Assembly (NCBI GenBank): GCA_035550655.1
Contig: DASZOU010000036.1
Coordinates: forward strand, 62,001 to 126,000
Direction of reading: 5' to 3'
Origin: DASZTV01 sp035550655
GTDB lineage: Bacteria > Actinomycetota > Actinomycetes > JAFAQI01
Length of the DNA stretch: 64,000 nt
Shown: piece after piece, positions 25,103 to 33,677 of the stretch
Layout of the letters: every line of letters begins with the position of its first letter
How positions within the stretch are numbered: the stretch's first letter is position 1
Notes under the pieces: generated by a model
Database searches by the model: none
What the model was told of the DNA's origin: nothing
Seen by the model: the letters and a program-made list of their open reading frames with translations, nothing else
Position numbers and translations under genes: made by a program

Positions 25103-26079
25103 TGGAGCTGCCGACCGCGGGAGGGCCGATCGACAGCGGGGCTCTGGGCCGCACGCTGATCCACGAGCACGTTTTCGTGATGACCACCGAGGTGCAGGCG
25201 AACTTCAAGACCGACTGGGATGAAGAGAAGAACGTCGCCGACGCAATCGCGAAGCTCACCGCGCTGAAAGCCGCCGGCATCGACACGATCGCCGACCCGA
25301 CCGTGATCGGCCTCGGCCGCTACATCCCACGGATCGTCGAGATCGCCAAGCAGGTCGACATCAACATCATCGTGGCGACCGGCGTGTACACCTACAACGA
25401 CGTCCCCAAGTACTTCCGGCTACGCGGGCCGTTCCTGCCGGGAATCGACGCGCCGGACCCGATGGTCGACATGTTCGTCACCGACATCACCGAAGGAATC
25501 GCCGACACGGGCGTGCGGGCCGCGTTCCTCAAGTGCGCCATCGACGAGGAGGGCATGCTGCCCGGAGTCGAGCGCGTGCTGCGCGCAGTGGCGAAGGCAC
25601 ACTTGCAGACCGGCGCCCCGGTCATGGTGCACACCCATCCCGGCACCCACCGCGGTCTGGAGGTGCACCGGGTGCTCCAGGAAGAGGGCGTGGACCCCAC
25701 TGCGGTCTGCCTGGCCCACAGCGGTGACTCCGGCGACGCCGACCACCTCAGCCAGCTTGCCGAGCACGGGTACCTGCTCGGCATGGACCGGTTCGGCGTC
25801 GACGCTTACCTCCCGTTCGACAAGCGGGTCGGCATGGTGGCAGAGCTGATCCGTCGCGGCTTCGGCGACCGCATGGCGCTCGCCCACGACGCATCCTGCT
25901 ACTTCGACTGGGTCGAACCGAGCTTCCTCAAGGCCGCGCCGAACTGGAACTACCTGCACATCAGCCAGGACGTGCTGCCCGCCCTGCGCGAGCTCGGCGT
26001 CACAGCCGCGGAGATCGACACCCTGCTCGTCGACAACCCCCGCCGCTGGTTCGAGACCGCCGCCCGGAAGCCCGCGTGA
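25102..26079 (+). CDS. Phosphotriesterase-like (PLL) lactonase/esterase
   Basis: A 325-residue metal-dependent hydrolase of the PTE family. The metal ligands are visible: His21 and His23 (LIHEH), the bridging lysine in FLKCAIDEEG (Lys144), His177 in MVHTHPG, His206 in LAHSGD and Asp263 in LAHDASC. PLLs usually hydrolyse lactones such as acyl-homoserine or oxo-lactones. The GTG start overlaps the acsA stop by one base behind AAGGAGGA, so the two are coupled. Its stop abuts the stop of the convergent enoyl-CoA hydratase in a TGATCA palindrome. Confidence 0.9.
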   Translation: MELPTAGGPIDSGALGRTLIHEHVFVMTTEVQANFKTDWDEEKNVADAIAKLTALKAAGIDTIADPTVIGLGRYIPRIVEIAKQVDINIIVATGVYTYNDVPKYFRLRGPFLPGIDAPDPMVDMFVTDITEGIADTGVRAAFLKCAIDEEGMLPGVERVLRAVAKAHLQTGAPVMVHTHPGTHRGLEVHRVLQEEGVDPTAVCLAHSGDSGDADHLSQLAEHGYLLGMDRFGVDAYLPFDKRVGMVAELIRRGFGDRMALAHDASCYFDWVEPSFLKAAPNWNYLHISQDVLPALRELGVTAAEIDTLLVDNPRRWFETAARKPA

Positions 26080-26859
26080 TCACGCCTCGCTGAGTGGCGG
26101 GAAGGCCGGGTCGCGCTTCTCGAGGTACGCCGCGACGCTCTCTGCGAGGTCGGGTCGCTTGAAGGCCGCCAGCAGCAGCTCGTCGGCGCGCTTGTTCGCT
26201 TCCTCGATGCTGGCTGCCGATCCGCCCCAGATCTGCTCCTTGATCTCCCGCAACGACGCGGGTGAGCACATCTTCGCCATCTCGCGGGCGTACTCCTTGG
26301 CCGCTTCCAGCGCGTCATCCACGACCTGGTTGACCAGCCCGAGCGCCACCGCCTCGTCGTCGGTGATCGTCCGCGCCGACAGCAACAAGTCCAGCCCACG
26401 AGACCAGCCGACGATCCGCGGAATCAGCCACGCGAGTCCGTCCTCTGCCGGCAGGCCGCGACGGGCGAACGCGGTCGACAGCTTGGTTCCCCGCTGCAGA
26501 AACCGGATGTCGCAGTAGAGAGCGCGCGCAAGACCCAGGCCAACGCACGGTCCGTTGATCGCCGCGATCACCGGCTTGGGCACCGCCGGCTCGGTGGCGA
26601 AGTCGTCACGGACGCCTTCCGGCGGCGGCAGCTCTCCGGCGATCAGCTGCTTCAGCATTCCCATGTCCGCTCCGGCGCAGAAGCCCCGACCGGATCCGGT
26701 GACGATGATGACCTTCGCCGCCGGGTCCGCAGCAGCCTCGTCCAACCGCCGCAGGTACTGCACGCCCATGTCGAACGTCCAGGCGTTGAGGGCATCGGGG
26801 CGGTTCAACGTGATGATCGCGATGCCGTCCTCGACGGCGTACAGGACGGGATCGGTCAT
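26080..26859 (-). CDS. Enoyl-CoA hydratase/isomerase family protein
   Basis: A 259-residue crotonase-fold protein acting on acyl-CoA thioesters. It has IITLNRPDALNAW near the N-terminus, the oxyanion-hole stretch GRGFCAGADM and the INGPCVGLGLA segment. I start it at the ATG at 26859, which overlaps the stop of the LLM oxidoreductase gene by 4 bp (ATGA). The open frame extends far upstream inside that gene but is not crotonase-like there. At the position of one usual catalytic Glu I see AEDGLAW, so dehydration/hydration is plausible. The exact substrate is unknown. Confidence 0.9.
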   Translation of the reverse strand: MTDPVLYAVEDGIAIITLNRPDALNAWTFDMGVQYLRRLDEAAADPAAKVIIVTGSGRGFCAGADMGMLKQLIAGELPPPEGVRDDFATEPAVPKPVIAAINGPCVGLGLARALYCDIRFLQRGTKLSTAFARRGLPAEDGLAWLIPRIVGWSRGLDLLLSARTITDDEAVALGLVNQVVDDALEAAKEYAREMAKMCSPASLREIKEQIWGGSAASIEEANKRADELLLAAFKRPDLAESVAAYLEKRDPAFPPLSEA

Positions 26860-27818
26860 TGCGGGGCGAGCTCCTTCGCGGCAGTGGCGGCGTCGACGCC
26901 GACCGGCAGGACAGCGAGCACCGGGGTCGTGATGCCGTTCGCGACGTACTCCTGGATCCGCTCCCGGCAGGCGGCCGGGTGGCCGTGCACGACGAGATCG
27001 TCGACGAGCTGGTCCGGGATGGCGGCCAGGGCGCCTTTGCGGTCGCCCGCCGCCCATGCCTCCTGCATGCCGGCCATCAGCTCGGTACGGCCGAGCCACT
27101 CGTGGAAGGCACGGTAGACGGGAACCGTGAGGTACGCCGCCAAGGCGAACCGGCCGACCGCGCGCGCGGTCTCCACGTCGTCGGTCGGTGCCACGAAGAT
27201 CCGGGCCGCGAGCTCTTTCCCGGCGCCGCCGGCTGCGAGCTCCTTCGCAACCGTCGGTACATCGGTCGGAGCCAGCCAGTTGGTGATGGCGCCGTCCGCC
27301 TCCCGCCCGGCGAGGCGCAGCATCCCGGCGCGAAGCGCGGCGACGAGAACCGTCGGCGGCTCGGGCGGCGTGAAGCCCATCCGGAAACCATCGATCGCGA
27401 ACGTGTCGTAGGACTCGGTCACCTTCTCGCCGGCGAACGCCGGCTTGAGGAATCGCAACGTGTCTCGGACCTTCTTGTACGGCTCCTCGAACGGCGTGCT
27501 GTTCCACTTCTCGACGATGACGTTCGACGAGGTGCCGATACCTAGCACGAACCGGCCGGGCGCTGCGGCCGCCAGACTGCCTGCGCACATCGCGAGGGTC
27601 GCGGGTCCCCGCGTGTAGACCGGGATGATCGCGACGCCGAGGCGAAGCGTCGGCGCCCAGACGCTCGCCAGCGTCAGCGGAGTGAAGCCGTCATAGCCGT
27701 TGGACTCCGCCGACCACAGGTCGGTGTACCCGAGGTCGGTCAGCGACTCGACGATGGGCCGCTGTTCCAGCAGCGAGAGGCCGTCGAACGGGAACGTGAT
27801 GCCGTAGCGCTGTGTCAC
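26856..27818 (-). CDS. LLM-class F420-dependent oxidoreductase
   Basis: A 320-residue luciferase-like monooxygenase-fold enzyme of the actinobacterial F420 group. Typical features are the N-terminal GITFPF strand, ESLTDLGYTDLWSAE, RLGVAIIPVYTRGPATLAM and GRFVLGIGTSS. Such enzymes use reduced F420 (or FMN) to reduce or oxidise small molecules. The next gene, an enoyl-CoA hydratase, overlaps it by 4 bp, which suggests a shared lipid or steroid-type degradation step. Cofactor choice is inferred from the subfamily look, not proven. Confidence 0.88.
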   Translation of the reverse strand: MTQRYGITFPFDGLSLLEQRPIVESLTDLGYTDLWSAESNGYDGFTPLTLASVWAPTLRLGVAIIPVYTRGPATLAMCAGSLAAAAPGRFVLGIGTSSNVIVEKWNSTPFEEPYKKVRDTLRFLKPAFAGEKVTESYDTFAIDGFRMGFTPPEPPTVLVAALRAGMLRLAGREADGAITNWLAPTDVPTVAKELAAGGAGKELAARIFVAPTDDVETARAVGRFALAAYLTVPVYRAFHEWLGRTELMAGMQEAWAAGDRKGALAAIPDQLVDDLVVHGHPAACRERIQEYVANGITTPVLAVLPVGVDAATAAKELAPQ

Positions 27819-27827
27819 GCCCGGACC

Positions 27828-29402
27828 CTATCCAAGGACGCCGGTACGCCAACGCCCGTGCACCTTCGCGTAGTTCAGCCAGACGGTGGGGTGGCGCACC
27901 GGCTGGGCATGCTGCAGCTGCAGGTTGCGGAGCCCGTTGGGCGGGACGCTGAAGCGACTGCCCGGAAACTCCGCTCGACACATTCGTTGCCCTAGCCTCG
28001 CCGGGCCGACATCGGCAGTCACGTGCCAGACGTCGTGCCGGACGCACGCTGCGTGCCGTCTCTCGTCGCAGTTCGCGGTGTGGAACCGCCCGCGTGCCTC
28101 CTGGTAGGCACACCGCCCGTGCCCCGGCTGACCGGATGCCCAGCTCCACATGAACGCCTTGAGCCGCCCGTCGAACGGCATGAGCTGATCCATGCCCGGC
28201 AGATTCACCCCGCACAGCACCATGCGGTGCAGCGCCGCCGGGCTCAGGGTCTGGGTCGCTTCCATCGCCGCCTCGAGGAACGGGCTCTCCTCGTACCAGC
28301 GGCGGAACGCGGCGTGGGCATCGTGGGCCTTCGTGTCGGCGGCGCAGTCCTTGGCGCCGTACGTCGTCGGGTTGCCGCCTTCGTTCCACTTGTCGCCGCG
28401 GGTGAAGACGAGGTGGTTCCAGGCGTTGCCCGGCCCGCAGTTGCCGACAATGAGCAGTCGCGCGCCGGCCCGCATCATCGCCGCTTCGCTCTTGCCATAG
28501 GGCATGGGAGCACACTGCGCGGCCTTGAGCGACGCGGGCGGACGGTAGACCAGGTGCCCGAACGCCTTTCGGATCAGCGACGCGGCGAGGTTGTGGCCCT
28601 GGAGGCTGTTGTCGAGCTGGTTCTCGAGGTAGACGAGAAGGAACTGGCGCGGGTGACCGTCAAGCCAGCGACGCACCTCCGCGAGCGTGTTCTGCAGCGA
28701 GCGGTCCGTCGTACAGCCGACGTGCACGTTCTGCCCGGTGTTCGGGATCGCAGTCGACTGCCCGTGACAGACGTCCACCCAGTAACCGCCGGTCGAGATG
28801 TTGCCGTAGATGCTCGGCACCCAGTGCAGGTCGATCTCCAGCCCGCGGATTCCCATTCGCAGCTGGTCGGTGATCGAGTACACCTGGTTGGGGTCCTGGT
28901 TCGTCAGCGATGGGAAGTACTCGGTCGGCTTGCCGTTCAGCGGCACGAGGTACGACGACGCGTTGAAGGAGTTGTGGGTGCCGAGGATCTGCTCCTCGTA
29001 GAGCGGAGCCGAGCGACCAAGCTCCTGCTGCAGGACAAGCCCATGCGCCAGCCAGCTGTTGTGGAACGCCTTGATCTGCGCCTCGCTGATCGCGCGGCCA
29101 TCGACGAGGCCACAGTCGGTGGCCAGCGCCTCGCTCTGCAGCGACCGGGCCGGCAGTCGGCACAGCGACGCCACCGAGTCGACCGCCGCCTGAAAGCCGC
29201 GGCAGGCGGCGTACTGCGGGGTGTTGAGAGGGTGCCCGAGGCTGTCGTAACAACGATCGACCAGCGTTCCGCCAACCGGTTCTCGAGCGGGACGCGAACC
29301 CGCAACAGCCGGCGCGGAGACCCCCATGACGAGCAAGACCGCGGTGATCTTGACGATAAGGGCGGAATGACGCCCTCTTAGCGCCCTTTTCGTCAAGATC
29401 AC
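27828..29402 (-). CDS. Secreted PI-PLC-like phosphodiesterase (PLC X-domain-like)
   Basis: An exported protein of up to 524 residues. A basic start and the hydrophobic stretch ALIVKITAVLLVMGVSAPAVA form a signal peptide. The domain from about residue 145 has LGTHNSFN, LRMGIRGLEIDLHW and a CHGQ histidine, the pattern of the catalytic half of PLC-like phosphodiesterases, with QFLLVYLENQ later. Cysteine pairs suggest disulfides. The C-terminal ~80 residues contain further cysteines (CAYQE, CDERRHAACVRHD). The GTG start sits inside a 21-bp inverted repeat, so the real start could be further in. Substrate unknown. Confidence 0.8.
   Translation of the reverse strand: MILTKRALRGRHSALIVKITAVLLVMGVSAPAVAGSRPAREPVGGTLVDRCYDSLGHPLNTPQYAACRGFQAAVDSVASLCRLPARSLQSEALATDCGLVDGRAISEAQIKAFHNSWLAHGLVLQQELGRSAPLYEEQILGTHNSFNASSYLVPLNGKPTEYFPSLTNQDPNQVYSITDQLRMGIRGLEIDLHWVPSIYGNISTGGYWVDVCHGQSTAIPNTGQNVHVGCTTDRSLQNTLAEVRRWLDGHPRQFLLVYLENQLDNSLQGHNLAASLIRKAFGHLVYRPPASLKAAQCAPMPYGKSEAAMMRAGARLLIVGNCGPGNAWNHLVFTRGDKWNEGGNPTTYGAKDCAADTKAHDAHAAFRRWYEESPFLEAAMEATQTLSPAALHRMVLCGVNLPGMDQLMPFDGRLKAFMWSWASGQPGHGRCAYQEARGRFHTANCDERRHAACVRHDVWHVTADVGPARLGQRMCRAEFPGSRFSVPPNGLRNLQLQHAQPVRHPTVWLNYAKVHGRWRTGVLG
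29344..29402 (-). repeat. 21-bp inverted repeat spanning the first codons of the PLC-like gene
   Basis: Arms at 29344-29364 and 29382-29402 match in 20 of 21 positions, with a 17-base loop. On the minus strand the first arm holds the GTG start and next six codons, and the second arm encodes ALIVKIT of the signal peptide. In RNA the stem would bury the start codon. It begins six bases after the stop of the upstream acyl-CoA dehydrogenase, so it may instead terminate that transcript. No T tract follows. Confidence 0.7.
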
Positions 29403-29408
29403 GGCGGG

Positions 29409-30554
29409 TCAGACGCCGAGGGAGCGGCCGACGATCTCCTTCATGATCTCGGTGGTACCGCCGTAGATCGTCTGCACCCGGCTGTCGATGAACGCCTTCG
29501 CGACCGGGTACTCGAGCATGTAGCCGTAGCCACCGTGCAGCTGCAAGCACGAGTCGATGACCCGCTTCTGCAGCTCGGTGGTCCACCACTTCGCCATCGC
29601 GGCCTCGACCGCGGTGAAGCGGCCGGCGTTGTGCTCGACGATGCACTTGTCGAGATAGTGACGGGCGATCTCGACCTCCGTCGCGAGCTCGGCCAGCACG
29701 AAGCGCGAGTTCTGGAACGATCCGATCGGCTTTCCGAACGCGGTACGCGTCTTGCAGTAGTCGACTGTCGCGGCGAGGACCTGCTCCGCCGAAGCCACTG
29801 CGCCCACCGCGATCGACAGCCGCTCCTGCGGCAGGTTCTCCATCAGGTGGATGAAGCCGCGGTTCGCCTCCCCCAGGAGGTTGTTGCCCGGGACCCGGAC
29901 GTTGGTGAAGAACAGCTCCGCCGTGTCCTGCGCCTTCATCCCGACCTTGTGGAGGTTGCGACCGCGCTCGAAGCCGGGCATGTCCCGCTCGACCACGAGC
30001 AGTGAGGTGCCGTGCGAGGCCTTCGCCTCCGGGTCGGTCTTCGCGACCACGATCACGAGGTCGGAGTTGATGCCGTTGGTGATGAAGGTCTTCTGGCCGT
30101 TGAGGATCCAGTCATCGCCGTCGCGCACGGCGGTGGTCTTGATGCCCTGCAGGTCCGAGCCCGCCGCAGGCTCGGTCATCGCGATGGCGGAGATGAGCTC
30201 ACCGCTGCAGAAGCCAGGCAGCCACCGCTGCTTCTGCTCCTCGGTCGCCAACCGGTCGAAGTACGGCGCGACGACGTCGTTGTGCAGGCCGAACCCGATG
30301 CCGCTCGCCCCGGCCCGGACGACCTCCTCGCCGAGAACGGCGTTGTAGCGGAAGTCGTGCACCCCGCCGCCGCCGTACGCCTCCTCGATCTCGAAGCCCA
30401 GCAAGCCGTGCTTGCCGGCCTCCACCCACACCCCGCGATCGACGAGGCCCTCGGCCTCCCAGGCGTCGTGATGGGGCGCGATGTAGCGCTCGACGAAGCC
30501 GCGCGCGGTGTCGCGGAACGCCTCGTGGTCTTCGGTGTAGAGGTCCTTCTGCAT
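29409..30554 (-). CDS. Acyl-CoA dehydrogenase
   Basis: A 381-residue FAD flavoenzyme that introduces the alpha-beta double bond in acyl-CoA. The family segments AMTEPAAGSDLQGIKT, WILNGQKTFITNG, the QERLSIAVGAVASAEQV helix and QLHGGYGYMLEYPVAK are all present, and a Glu of the LEYPV stretch lies where the family has its C-terminal catalytic region. Length is normal. It sits near a biotin-dependent carboxylase, with a DUF4349 gene between, which resembles branched-chain (leucine/isovaleryl-type) or isoprenoid acyl-CoA degradation. The substrate is inferred only. Confidence 0.93.
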   Translation of the reverse strand: MQKDLYTEDHEAFRDTARGFVERYIAPHHDAWEAEGLVDRGVWVEAGKHGLLGFEIEEAYGGGGVHDFRYNAVLGEEVVRAGASGIGFGLHNDVVAPYFDRLATEEQKQRWLPGFCSGELISAIAMTEPAAGSDLQGIKTTAVRDGDDWILNGQKTFITNGINSDLVIVVAKTDPEAKASHGTSLLVVERDMPGFERGRNLHKVGMKAQDTAELFFTNVRVPGNNLLGEANRGFIHLMENLPQERLSIAVGAVASAEQVLAATVDYCKTRTAFGKPIGSFQNSRFVLAELATEVEIARHYLDKCIVEHNAGRFTAVEAAMAKWWTTELQKRVIDSCLQLHGGYGYMLEYPVAKAFIDSRVQTIYGGTTEIMKEIVGRSLGV

Positions 30555-30585
30555 CCGAGCAGAATACGGTTCGGTTGGGCCGTCC

Positions 30586-31647
30586 CTATCCGGCGGCTTG
30601 GGTTCGGCTGAGCACGCGGCGAGCCCCGCGGTAGCCGAGTACGCCGATCAGCCCAACCACCGCGAGCAGGAGCACGGCGAACACGATCGGCCCGATCGCA
30701 CCCACTATCGCGTCGAAGCCACGCCCGAACCGGCTCCACGAGTCGTGCCACGCCTTGCCGAGACCGTCTCGGTGGTGGGTCGGGGCCAGTGCCGTCACCC
30801 CAGCCGGGACGACGTCGACGGTGAGAGTCGAGTACGACGACTGGTTTCCGAGCAGCTTGAGCTGGCCGTGCAGCTGGTCGATCTGCTGCTGGACATCGTC
30901 GATGCGCTGCTGCACCGCCAGCGTCGCGCCGATCGTCCGGGCCCGCGACTCGATGCTGAGGTAGGTCGAGCGCGTCCGCTCCAGCGCGTGCATCTTCGCG
31001 TTGAGGTCGACGTACTTGCCCGTGACGTCGGCAGCGGACCTGGTCAGCGTGACGGTGTGTCCGAGCGCCTGCGCCTTGGCGATCGCGTCTTCGAAGTGGG
31101 CAACCGGGATGCGCAGGATCACTTCGCCGTACGGAGACCCGGAGCCGAGGTTCGTGCTGCTGGACGCGACGTACCCACCCTCGGATGTCGCGAGCGCGAC
31201 GAGCTTGCTCGTCTGGGCCGAGACAGCAGCCTTCGGCACCCGGATGGTGAGGTTGCCGGTCTTGACGATTCGGCTCGCGCCGAGCGACGAGCTGTCACCG
31301 ATCGCGGTGAGCGCGCTGTCGGCTTGGACCGAGCCGCTGCTCGCAGCGCCGCTGGCGCCGCCGCCCGCTGCGTTCGACGAGAACTCCTGCCGGCCGGCGT
31401 GCGCGGGCAGCCCTGGCGCGGCAACGACCGGCTCCGGCGCGTTGAGCGCAAGCCCACCCTGGCTGGTCACTTTGCCGGCAACCGCGCTCGGGATCGGAGC
31501 ACCACCGGCAACGGGACGGAGCAGCGCTGAGTTCTGCTGCTTGGTCGTCGACCCGCCGACCGCGAACGCGATCGCGACCAGGGCAACGAGGACCGCGCAG
31601 GTGCCGATCAACGCGATTCGTGCTTTGTGACCGAGCCGCATGGCCAT
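30586..31647 (-). CDS. DUF4349 domain-containing membrane-anchored protein
   Basis: A 353-residue surface protein of unknown function. It has an N-terminal membrane helix (residues ~12-30), a low-complexity linker, and then the DUF4349 domain starting RIVKTGNLTIRVP with a long coiled-coil part (ERTRSTYLSIESRA to QQQIDQLHGQLKLLG). A second membrane helix near the C-terminus (IVFAVLLLAVVGLIGVLGY) is followed by a short basic tail. The domain should be outside, held at both ends. Its place between acyl-CoA genes gives no clear functional clue. Confidence 0.85.
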   Translation of the reverse strand: MAMRLGHKARIALIGTCAVLVALVAIAFAVGGSTTKQQNSALLRPVAGGAPIPSAVAGKVTSQGGLALNAPEPVVAAPGLPAHAGRQEFSSNAAGGGASGAASSGSVQADSALTAIGDSSSLGASRIVKTGNLTIRVPKAAVSAQTSKLVALATSEGGYVASSSTNLGSGSPYGEVILRIPVAHFEDAIAKAQALGHTVTLTRSAADVTGKYVDLNAKMHALERTRSTYLSIESRARTIGATLAVQQRIDDVQQQIDQLHGQLKLLGNQSSYSTLTVDVVPAGVTALAPTHHRDGLGKAWHDSWSRFGRGFDAIVGAIGPIVFAVLLLAVVGLIGVLGYRGARRVLSRTQAAG

Positions 31648-31697
31648 CTCCCCACCTCGTTTGATGGTGAGACGCCCGAATGGCGCGGTCGGTTCCG

Positions 31698-33677
31698 TCA
31701 GTCGTCGACCTGGGTCTCGGCGTCGACGACGGCGAGGACGGCGCCCGCGTCGACCTGCTGGCCCGGCTCGACCCGCACCTCGCTGACGGTGCCGGCCGCC
31801 GGGCTTGCAACGGTGTGCTCCATCTTCATCGCTTCGAGCACCACAAGCGGGTCACCCTTTGCCACCGTCTCCCCCGCCCTGACCAGGACCCGCACGACCG
31901 CGCCCGGCATCGGCGCGACCAGCGATCCCACCGCGACGTGGTGTGACGGGTCCTCGAATCGAGGGACGACGACGTACGACGATGCGCCGAGGGGCGAGTC
32001 GACGTCGACCGTGCCGCGATCCGCGGACACAGCGGTGCGGTAGCGACGCCGGACGCCGTCGATCGAAGCGTCGATCTGCCCGGGCACTCGCGCGTGCACC
32101 TCGATCTCGAGCGGCTGGCCGTCGAGATCGACATCGACCCGTCCGCTGCGGTCAACCCGGTACGCGACCTGGATCTCGTTGCCGTCGACGCCGAGCACGA
32201 CCCGCTGGGGTTGTGACGGGTTGTTGCGCCAGCCGCTGGGCAGCCGTGACCACACGGGCGCGGCCGCACGGCTCACGACCTCGAGCGCGAGCGCGGCCAT
32301 CGCTGCGTGCGTGCGGCGTCCCGCGTCGTCGAGCAAAGCCGCCCCGAGCTCGGCGGGATCGTGCCGGTCGAGGTACGCAGTGTCGGTGGCGCCGTCGAGG
32401 AACTCGTCCTCAGCCAGGATCCGGACCAGCAGGTCCCGGTTGGTCGTGACCCCGTGAATGCGTGACGCGCGCAGCGCCGCAGCGAGCTTCGCCGCCGCCT
32501 CACCGCGACTGGCCCCATGTGCAATGACCTTCGCGATCATCGCGTCGTAGTATGGCGAGACGACGCTTCCGCTCTCGACACCTGCGTCGCATCGCACTCC
32601 GGGCGCAACTTCGAACTCCCGCAGCGTCCCGGTCACGGGAAGAAAGCCGTTCGTCGCATCCTCGGCGTAAAGCCGGACCTCGATCGCATGTCCGGTGATC
32701 GACGGCGCGAGCGCCTCAGGCGGCAGCGGCTCGCCGGCCGCGACCAGGATCTGCAGCCGGACGAGGTCGAGGCCGGTGATGCACTCCGTGACCGGGTGCT
32801 CGACCTGCAGCCGGGTGTTCATCTCGAGGAAGAAGTACGACGCGTCGGGCGCCATCACGAACTCGACGGTCCCGGCTCCGACGTAGCCGACGGCGCGCGC
32901 CGCAGCGACCGCGGCCTCGCCCAGCCTGCCCCGAAGATCGTCATCGACCGCGGGCGACGGCGCCTCCTCGACGATCTTCTGGTGCCGGCGCTGGATCGAG
33001 CACTCCCGCTCGAACAGCGAGACGACGTTGCCGTGGCTGTCCGCGAAGACCTGAACCTCGATGTGGCGCGGTGCGTCGAGGTAGCGCTCGCAGAAGACCG
33101 TCGCGTCTCCGAACGCCCCGGCCGCCTCGCGGCTCGCTGCTTCGACAGCGCCCGCCAGGTCGGCGGGATCGCGCACGATCCGCATTCCCCGCCCGCCGCC
33201 GCCGGCAGATGCCTTGACGAGCAGCGGAAAGCCGACCTCAGCGGCACCGTCGGCAGACTCGGCCCACGGCAGCGTCGGGACACCGGCGTCGCGCATCATC
33301 CGCTTCGCGCCGAGCTTCGATCCCATCGCGTCGATCGCGTCCGCCGGCGGTCCGATCCAGGTCAACCCCGCTGCGGCGACCTGGCGGGCGAACTCCGCGT
33401 TCTCGGACAGGAAGCCGTAGCCGGGGTGGATCGCATCGGCTCCGGTCGCCTTGGCGGCAGCGATCACGAGATCGCCGCGCAGGTACGTCTCCGTCGGCGA
33501 TGTGCCGGGGAGCCGGACGGCCTGATCGGCCTCGCGCACGAACGGTGCGTCGGCGTCCGCATCGCTGTAGACCGCGACCGTGCCGATGCCCATCTCGCGA
33601 GCGGTGCGGAAGACGCGCCGCGCGATCTCCCCGCGGTTCGCGACCAGGATGCGACTGATGGCAGGCACGCGCGTCAC
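31698..33677 (-). CDS. Acyl-CoA carboxylase alpha subunit (biotin carboxylase + biotin carrier)
   Basis: A 659-residue protein combining the ATP-dependent biotin carboxylase with the biotinyl carrier domain. The N-terminus ISRILVANRGEIARR, the ATP-grasp loop KASAGGGGRGMRI, catalytic EMNTRLQVEHPVTE, and the C-terminal biotin site EAMKMEH mark the domains in order. It starts with a GTG overlapping the beta-subunit stop by 4 bp (GTGA). Together they carboxylate an acyl-CoA, with MCC- or PCC-type enzymes both possible. The beta partner looks closer to methylcrotonyl/geranyl-type. Confidence 0.94.
   Translation of the reverse strand: MTRVPAISRILVANRGEIARRVFRTAREMGIGTVAVYSDADADAPFVREADQAVRLPGTSPTETYLRGDLVIAAAKATGADAIHPGYGFLSENAEFARQVAAAGLTWIGPPADAIDAMGSKLGAKRMMRDAGVPTLPWAESADGAAEVGFPLLVKASAGGGGRGMRIVRDPADLAGAVEAASREAAGAFGDATVFCERYLDAPRHIEVQVFADSHGNVVSLFERECSIQRRHQKIVEEAPSPAVDDDLRGRLGEAAVAAARAVGYVGAGTVEFVMAPDASYFFLEMNTRLQVEHPVTECITGLDLVRLQILVAAGEPLPPEALAPSITGHAIEVRLYAEDATNGFLPVTGTLREFEVAPGVRCDAGVESGSVVSPYYDAMIAKVIAHGASRGEAAAKLAAALRASRIHGVTTNRDLLVRILAEDEFLDGATDTAYLDRHDPAELGAALLDDAGRRTHAAMAALALEVVSRAAAPVWSRLPSGWRNNPSQPQRVVLGVDGNEIQVAYRVDRSGRVDVDLDGQPLEIEVHARVPGQIDASIDGVRRRYRTAVSADRGTVDVDSPLGASSYVVVPRFEDPSHHVAVGSLVAPMPGAVVRVLVRAGETVAKGDPLVVLEAMKMEHTVASPAAGTVSEVRVEPGQQVDAGAVLAVVDAETQVDD

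Noticed and set aside
26080..27588. Longer form of the enoyl-CoA hydratase
   Set aside because: The upstream part lies within the LLM oxidoreductase gene and looks like frame shadow. The ATG at 26859 makes the usual 4-bp overlap and a standard length.
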